Origin: Nitrospira sp.
Lineage (GTDB): Bacteria > Nitrospirota > Nitrospiria > Nitrospirales > Nitrospiraceae
Assembly (NCBI GenBank): GCA_016873525.1
Contig: VGXD01000055.1
Location: forward strand, 1-9,950
Length of the DNA: 9,950 nucleotides
Direction of reading: 5' to 3'
Position numbers and translations under genes: made by a program. Positions 5,777-9,950 of this stretch are shown here, in pieces (position 1 is the stretch's first letter; each line of letters opens with the position of its first letter). Under the pieces are notes generated by a model. It was not told the origin of the DNA, ran no database searches, and saw only the letters and a program-made list of their open reading frames with translations.

Positions 5777-7099
5777 TCACGCCATGCTGTGAATCTTGAA
5801 GCTCTTCACATAGGCTTCGGCCTGATTCGGATCGAATACTCTCCCCATAATCGTGTGCTTGGTCGAAGTGGCGTTGTGGGTCTGGTAGCCCAGTTCCTTC
5901 TCAATGCGATCGCAACCCGCCGCGAGGTAGACCTGCTCGGCCACCGCCTTGTAGTTCACGTCCCCCTTAAGGTGTCCCCACCGCTTCATCTGGGTCAAGA
6001 TCCAGACCGCCATTGAGTGCCAGGGATAGGGATCGAAGTCGATCCGCTCCGGCACCTTCTTGATGTTGCCGAGCCCGTCGGCGTAGGTGCCGGTCAGCAC
6101 CTGCTCCAGGACGGTCACCGGCTGATTCAGGTAGTTGGTCGGGGCGATCGCGGCGGCGATCTCCTTCCGATGGGAAGGATTGGATGCATAGTGCGTCGCA
6201 TCCACGATCGCCCGCCACATGGCTTGAAACGTATTGGGATATTGCGTGGCAAAGTCTTTCGTCACGGTGAAGGCGCAGCAGGGATGGCGGTCCCAGATCT
6301 CCCGCGAGAGCATGAAAAGAAAGCCGACATTTTCGTAGACGGCGCGCTGGTTGAAGGGGTCCGGCCCCAGATATCCATCCACGTTGCCGGCCTTCAGGTT
6401 CGCGACCATCTCGGGCGGCGGCACGACGCGAATCTGCACGTCCTTGTCTGGATGGACGCCTCCCTCCGCCAGAAAGTAACGGAGCAGGTAATTGTGCATG
6501 GAGTAATCAAAGGGCACGCAGAAGCGGAACCCCTTCATGTCGGCCGCCGTTTTCACGTTCTTGTGTTTGACGTGCAGGGTGATGGCCTGCCCATTGATGT
6601 TCTCCACGGCCGGCATGTACATCGGGGTCGGCATAGCCCCGGCTCCCAGCGTCATGGCAAGCGGCATGGGGGTGAGCATGTGCGCCGCGTCCACCTCCTT
6701 GTTCACGGCCCAGTCGCGGATCATAGCCCAGCCGGCGGCGCGTTTGACCGAGGCGTTCAAACCGTGCTTCTTGTAGAAGCCCAGGGGCTCTGCCATGATG
6801 ATCGGGGTCCCGCAGGTGATCGGGATGAAGCCGATACTGACATCCTTCTTCTCCGGCTTGCCCGCCGGATCAGCCGCGAAGGCCTTCAGCTTCCCCAGTG
6901 GAAAGGCTTCTGCAATGAGTGCCGCCAGAGCCGTTGCCCCCAGTCCGACCAGAAACTTCCGGCGGGAAGGGTTGGCCGCCCGCAGCACCGCCGCCACGAC
7001 CGCCTGCTCGACCGTGCGGTCGAAGAATTCCTCGGACGATTGGGCTGAGTCTTGTTTGTGCTCGTGCCCAGCCTGGTTCTCATTGCTCATTGTCGTCAT
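5777..7099 (-). CDS. Tat-exported substrate-binding protein, NrtA/CynA type
   Basis: This 440-residue periplasmic binding protein of the NrtA/CmpA/CynA group captures the anion for the importer. A hydrophilic leader of about 40 residues precedes a Tat motif SRRKFLVG (45-52) and a hydrophobic stretch to about residue 75. The binding domain follows, with GFIPITCGTP (90-99), WAMIRD (124-129), HMLTPMP (140-146), NGQAIT (169-174), H202 and VVPPPEM (225-231). Compared from memory with Synechocystis NrtA, the nitrate contacts Trp, Gln and His are kept as W124, Q171 and H202. The contact Lys appears to be C275, in HPCC (272-275). That, with cynS downstream, argues for cyanate or another small anion over nitrate. 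The first ATG is chosen because AAGGAGG sits four bases upstream; a second Met at codon 4 is less well placed. The regulator gene ends 17 bp upstream. Confidence 0.93.
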   Translation of the reverse strand: MTTMSNENQAGHEHKQDSAQSSEEFFDRTVEQAVVAAVLRAANPSRRKFLVGLGATALAALIAEAFPLGKLKAFAADPAGKPEKKDVSIGFIPITCGTPIIMAEPLGFYKKHGLNASVKRAAGWAMIRDWAVNKEVDAAHMLTPMPLAMTLGAGAMPTPMYMPAVENINGQAITLHVKHKNVKTAADMKGFRFCVPFDYSMHNYLLRYFLAEGGVHPDKDVQIRVVPPPEMVANLKAGNVDGYLGPDPFNQRAVYENVGFLFMLSREIWDRHPCCAFTVTKDFATQYPNTFQAMWRAIVDATHYASNPSHRKEIAAAIAPTNYLNQPVTVLEQVLTGTYADGLGNIKKVPERIDFDPYPWHSMAVWILTQMKRWGHLKGDVNYKAVAEQVYLAAGCDRIEKELGYQTHNATSTKHTIMGRVFDPNQAEAYVKSFKIHSMA

Positions 7100-7116
7100 G
7101 GCGCCTCCTTCGTTTT

Positions 7117-8370
7117 TTACCCTTCGCTGATCCCATATTTTTTCATCTTGTAGGCCACCTGCCTAGGCGTGAGCCCCAAGGCGCGCGCCGCGCGTGCCTG
7201 GACCCAGCCCGCCCCCTCCAGGGCCGCCAGGAGCTGCTTGCGCTCCATCTCTTGCAGGCTGTCTCCGAGCGACGGTCGCTCGGCGCGCTCGCGGCCCGCT
7301 CGGCTGGATTGCCCGCCGGTGACCTGCTGCATGTCCGAGAAATAGCCGTGGAGCGACGGCGGGACGCCGTCCCGCGTGACCACCTCGTGCCCCGGCTCCA
7401 CCATGACCACCAGCCGTTCCACGCAATTCTGCAACTCCCGCACATTGCCGGGCCAGTGGTAGCGCGCCATGAGCGTCAGGAGATCGCGTCCCAACCGCAC
7501 CCGGCGGTGATTCTCCCGATTGAACCGCGCCAGGAAATGCTCGATCAGGAGCGGGATATCCCCCGCCCGCTCGCGCAGCGGCGGCAAGGTCACGGGTACG
7601 ACGTTGAGCCGATAATAGAGGTCCTCCCGGAACGAGCCCGCCCGCACCATCGCCTCCAGGTCCCGGTGGGTGGCGGAAATCACGCGCACGTCCACCGAGA
7701 GCAGCCGGCTGCCGCCCACTCGTTCGAAGCACTTGTCCTGCAAGACCCGCAGCAACTTCACTTGGGTGCCAAGCGGAATGTCCCCGATTTCATCCAGGAA
7801 CAGGGTGCCGCCGTCGGCCAACTCAAAGCGTCCCTTGCGCGTGTCCACGGCCCCGGTAAAGGCGCCCCGCTCATGCCCGAACAGCTCGCTCTCCAGCAAC
7901 GTCTCGGCCACCGCCGCGCAATGGAGCCGAATGAACGCCCTCGCGGCCCGTGCTCCTTGCAGATGGATCGCCTTGGCCACCAATTCCTTGCCGGTCCCGC
8001 TCTCCCCTCGGAGCAGCACGGTCGCCTGGCTGTCGGCGACCCGCTTGATCTCCCGATAGACCTGTTGCATGGCTTCGCTCTGCCCCACCAAACTGGCGTG
8101 CAAGCCCGTGTGAAAGGACTCCCGAACCGTCTTATCGCGGCCCCTGCGGCCTGCTTCCTGCTGCCCGCCGGCCCCCTTCCCCTGGACCAGCCTGGCTTGC
8201 ACCGCCAGCAGACGGTCACGGAGAAATTGCTTCGCCTGCGCCAGCCCCTCTTGGTCGCTGCCCGAACAGGCCAACGCATCGCTCATGCCCTCCAGAGCGG
8301 CACGCTCCTCCAACAAGTAGGCCCGAAGGGACTCGTGCACCTGTTCTTCCGCGTCCGTCACCGAGACCAT
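7117..8370 (-). CDS. Sigma-54-dependent transcriptional activator, NifA-like, without a sensor domain
   Basis: This 417-residue enhancer-binding protein uses ATP to remodel sigma-54 polymerase. The AAA+ domain (about 92-325) is complete: Walker A GESGTGKE (122-129), GAFTGA (169-174) that contacts sigma-54, Walker B GTLFLDEIGD (188-197), sensor I region ISATHRDL (231-238), LREDLYYRL-like FREDLYYRL (247-255) and WPGNVREL (306-313). The Fis-type HTH at 385-411 (AGWVQARAARALGL, TPRQVAYKM) is close to that of NifA. The first 90 residues contain no receiver, GAF or PAS domain; they are polar, with Gln/Arg-rich text at 55-80. The signal sensed is therefore unknown. The ATG at 8370 has only a weak GGGG site; a GTG three codons later is an alternative. 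It leads the importer operon and is a good candidate for control of it and of amt. Confidence 0.93.
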   Translation of the reverse strand: MVSVTDAEEQVHESLRAYLLEERAALEGMSDALACSGSDQEGLAQAKQFLRDRLLAVQARLVQGKGAGGQQEAGRRGRDKTVRESFHTGLHASLVGQSEAMQQVYREIKRVADSQATVLLRGESGTGKELVAKAIHLQGARAARAFIRLHCAAVAETLLESELFGHERGAFTGAVDTRKGRFELADGGTLFLDEIGDIPLGTQVKLLRVLQDKCFERVGGSRLLSVDVRVISATHRDLEAMVRAGSFREDLYYRLNVVPVTLPPLRERAGDIPLLIEHFLARFNRENHRRVRLGRDLLTLMARYHWPGNVRELQNCVERLVVMVEPGHEVVTRDGVPPSLHGYFSDMQQVTGGQSSRAGRERAERPSLGDSLQEMERKQLLAALEGAGWVQARAARALGLTPRQVAYKMKKYGISEG

Positions 8371-8388
8371 CGGTCAACCCCTTGAACC

Positions 8389-8452
8389 AAAAAAAACGGC
8401 GCCAGTCTTCCGCTGAAAAAAGCTGGCTGCTTCCCTCAGCAAAGCTGGCGCC
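8389..8452 (-). terminator. Intrinsic terminator (or attenuator) between glnA and the regulator gene
   Basis: On the minus strand GGCGCCAG (8452-8445) pairs perfectly with CTGGCGCC (8405-8398), continued inward by CTT/AAG and GCTGA/TCAGC. After one G there is a run of eight T (8396-8389). This is the classic form for ending glnA transcripts. It ends only 18 bp before the regulator ATG, so the regulator needs a promoter inside this stretch or depends on read-through. The interior holds an imperfect tandem repeat (GCCAGCTTT twice), which allows an alternative short stem. Confidence 0.75.
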
Positions 8453-8453
8453 C
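8438..8453 (-). promoter_or_regulatory. Possible sigma-54 promoter of the regulator-importer operon
   Basis: The minus strand reads GGGCGCCAGCTTTGCT: GG (8452-8451) and GC (8440-8439) are 12 bp apart, as in -24/-12 promoters, with TTTGCT at the -12 side. It lies in the 5' arm of the terminator, so a transcript from here would start near 8427 and would not contain the whole stem. No TGT-N10-ACA site is seen in the spacer upstream of it and no sigma-70 alternative is better. The call is tentative because the GGC is also explained by the hairpin. Confidence 0.3.
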
Positions 8454-8464
8454 TTGCCAGGAGA

Positions 8465-8490
8465 GCGGCCCGACGCCATTGTCGGGCCGC
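8465..8490 (-). terminator. Strong hairpin downstream of glnA
   Basis: GCGGCCCGAC (8465-8474) and GTCGGGCCGC (8481-8490) form a perfect 10-bp GC-rich stem with a 6-base loop, 54 bp after the glnA stop. No T run follows on the minus strand. It may protect the glnA mRNA 3' end or act with the terminator at 8389-8452. Confidence 0.5.
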
Positions 8491-8544
8491 CCCCATCTGA
8501 ATCGCTATGTTCAGCCCGCCATGTGGCCGGGCATCTCGCTGGCT

Positions 8545-9950
8545 CTACACATCGTAGTACAGGAAGAACTCATAGGGATGCGGACGCAACCGGAGTTGAT
8601 CGACTTCCTTGCCGCGCTTGTAGGCGATCCACGTCTCGATCACATCCTCCGTGAAGACCCCGCCCTTGAGCAGGAACTGATGGTCCTTCTCCAAATGCCT
8701 GACCGCATCGTCCAAGCTCCCCGGCATGGTCGGCACCTTGGCGGCTTCCTTCTCCTCCAGGTCGTAGAGGTCCTTTTCCATCGGCTTGCCCGGATCGATC
8801 TTGTTCTCGATCCCGTCCAGTCCGGCCATGAGCATGGCCGGGAAGGCCAGGTAGGGATTGCAGGCCGGATCGGGAAACCGCACTTCGATCCGTTTCGCCT
8901 TGGGACTCGGCGAATACATGGGGATACGAATGCCCGCCGAACGGTTGCGGCTCGAATAGGCCAGGAGCACTGGCGCTTCGTAGCCCGGCGTCAAGCGCTT
9001 GTAGGAATTCGTGGTCGGGTTGGTGAAGGCGGCCAAGGCCGGGGCATGTTTCAGGATGCCGCCGATGTAGTAGAGGCACATCTGGGAGATCCCGGCATAT
9101 TCTTTGCCGGCAAACAGGGGCTTCCCATCTTTCCAGATGCTCTGGTGCGTGTGCATGCCCGAGCCGTTGTCCCCGAAGATCGGCTTCGGCATGAAGGTCG
9201 CGGTCTTGCCGTGCCGGCGCGCCACGTTCTTGACGATGTACTTGTACATCATCATCTTGTCGGCCATGACCAGGAGCGAGTCGAACCGCAGGTCGATCTC
9301 GGCCTGCCCCGCCGTCGCCACTTCGTGGTGATGCTTCTCGATCGGGATGCCGGCCTTCTGCATCTCCAGAATCATCTCGCTGCGGATGTCCTGTTGGGTA
9401 TCGGTCGGCGCCACGGGGAAGTATCCCTCCTTGTGCCGAATCTTCGAGCCCAGGTTCACGCCTTCCTGGCCTGAGTTCCAGATGCCCTCTTCGGAATCGA
9501 TGAAATAATACCCGCTGTGGTTGTTCTGGTCGTAGCGGGCCTGGTCGAAGATGAAGAATTCCGCCTCGGGTCCCCAGTAGGAGGTGTCGCCGATCTTGGT
9601 GCTTTTCAGATACCGCTCGGCCTTCTGCGCGATGAACCGGGGATCGCGGTCGTAGTTCTCCCTGGTGATCGGATCGATCACGTTGCCGACGAGGCTGAGC
9701 GTGGGCACCGCGGTAAAGGGGTCCATGCAGGCCGTGGTCGGATCGGGCACCACCAACATGTCGCTGTTATTGATCGCCTTCCAGCCCCGAATGGAGGAGC
9801 CGTCCAATCCGGACCCCTCCTTGAAGGTGTCTTCGCTCAGTTCTTCGATCGGGATCGAGAAGTGCTGCCAGGTGCCGAGCAGATCGACGAACTTGAGGTC
9901 CACGACCAGCACCTTGTTCTTCTTCGCAAATTCCAATACCTCACGGGGAT
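8545..9950 (-). CDS. glnA: Glutamine synthetase, type I (start codon just outside the window)
   Basis: This enzyme makes glutamine from glutamate, ammonia and ATP in the cytoplasm as a dodecamer. About 467 codons are visible. The text includes the N-terminal beta-grasp part with GSGLDGSSIRGW, the metal-site segment GPEAEFFIFD, the HHEVATAGQAEIDLRF block, NGSGMHTHQS, the glutamate/ATP loop NPTTNSYKRLTPGYEAP, and RFPDPACNPYLAF. LYDL followed by an Ala-Ala-Lys and Gly-Ser-Leu segment matches the Tyr region that is adenylylated in GlnE-controlled (GSI-beta) enzymes. A TTG at 9936 could be read as the start, but the frame continues upstream as PREVLEFAKKN, the normal family N-terminus. The true start should be about two codons beyond the edge. 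Its promoter is not in view. Downstream lie two hairpins and the nitrogen regulator. Confidence 0.97.
   Translation of the reverse strand, partial: PREVLEFAKKNKVLVVDLKFVDLLGTWQHFSIPIEELSEDTFKEGSGLDGSSIRGWKAINNSDMLVVPDPTTACMDPFTAVPTLSLVGNVIDPITRENYDRDPRFIAQKAERYLKSTKIGDTSYWGPEAEFFIFDQARYDQNNHSGYYFIDSEEGIWNSGQEGVNLGSKIRHKEGYFPVAPTDTQQDIRSEMILEMQKAGIPIEKHHHEVATAGQAEIDLRFDSLLVMADKMMMYKYIVKNVARRHGKTATFMPKPIFGDNGSGMHTHQSIWKDGKPLFAGKEYAGISQMCLYYIGGILKHAPALAAFTNPTTNSYKRLTPGYEAPVLLAYSSRNRSAGIRIPMYSPSPKAKRIEVRFPDPACNPYLAFPAMLMAGLDGIENKIDPGKPMEKDLYDLEEKEAAKVPTMPGSLDDAVRHLEKDHQFLLKGGVFTEDVIETWIAYKRGKEVDQLRLRPHPYEFFLYYDV

Noticed and set aside
6017..7048. 343-codon plus-strand frame opposite the binding-protein gene
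   Set aside because: This is a shadow of the NrtA-type gene caused by high GC and codon bias. Its protein has no recognisable motif.
6919..8385. 488-codon open frame on the plus strand opposite the regulator gene
   Set aside because: It is an antisense shadow: the minus strand carries a complete AAA+ activator here. The plus translation is rich in His, Arg, Gln and Pro with no family motif or good ribosome binding site.
8479..9474. 331-codon plus-strand frame opposite glnA
   Set aside because: It is antisense to an intact glutamine synthetase and shows no motif.
9934..9936. TTG as start codon of glnA
   Set aside because: The frame continues upstream to the edge as PREVLEFAKKN, the usual glutamine synthetase N-terminus, and no ribosome binding site is placed for the TTG.
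1..9950. tRNA, rRNA or phage genes
   Set aside because: I saw no cloverleaf-like segment, no rRNA-like conserved stretch and no phage-type gene. The coding genes fill nearly the whole window.

Overview
The window reads as a GC-rich chromosomal segment from a Nitrospira-like bacterium (phylum Nitrospirota). This rests on the gene set and protein style: a b6/subunit-IV fusion cytochrome b with a Rieske partner, a Tat-exported NrtA-type binding protein ahead of cyanase, and an Amt and GlnA of the expected type. The assignment is inference, and nitrite oxidiser versus comammox cannot be decided here. Every gene I can support lies on the minus strand, so transcription runs from high to low coordinates.

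In the order of transcription: glnA (right edge, start codon just outside the window) encodes glutamine synthetase. A spacer with two hairpins follows; the second has a run of eight T and is a convincing intrinsic terminator. Next come a NifA-like sigma-54 activator without a recognisable sensor domain and a three-gene nitrate/cyanate-type ABC importer: Tat-exported binding protein, permease, ATPase. cynS (cyanase) follows with its own sigma-70-like promoter. A 248-bp regulatory gap then leads to a small winged-helix gene that overlaps amt (ammonium transporter) by 8 bp. Last are a Rieske protein, a cytochrome b, and the first 25 codons of another gene cut by the left edge.

The nitrogen part makes a coherent pathway. 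The importer brings in cyanate (or nitrate), cyanase turns cyanate plus bicarbonate into ammonia and CO2, Amt brings in or recaptures ammonium, and GlnA fixes it into glutamine. The regulation can partly be read from the DNA. The winged-helix/amt pair is preceded by a good -24/-12 sigma-54 promoter and, about 70-80 bp further upstream, a TTTTGT-N10-ACAAAA palindrome. That contains the classical NifA-type TGT-N10-ACA site, and a NifA-type HTH protein is encoded about 4 kb away.

The respiratory part is unusual. The Rieske protein has Asp where the first cluster-ligand His should be (CTDLGC) and lacks the Ser/Tyr that raise the potential. The cytochrome b has PPWY instead of PEWY at the quinol-oxidation site. 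Each of the three spacers around these genes contains a different imperfect inverted repeat built from short iterated words.
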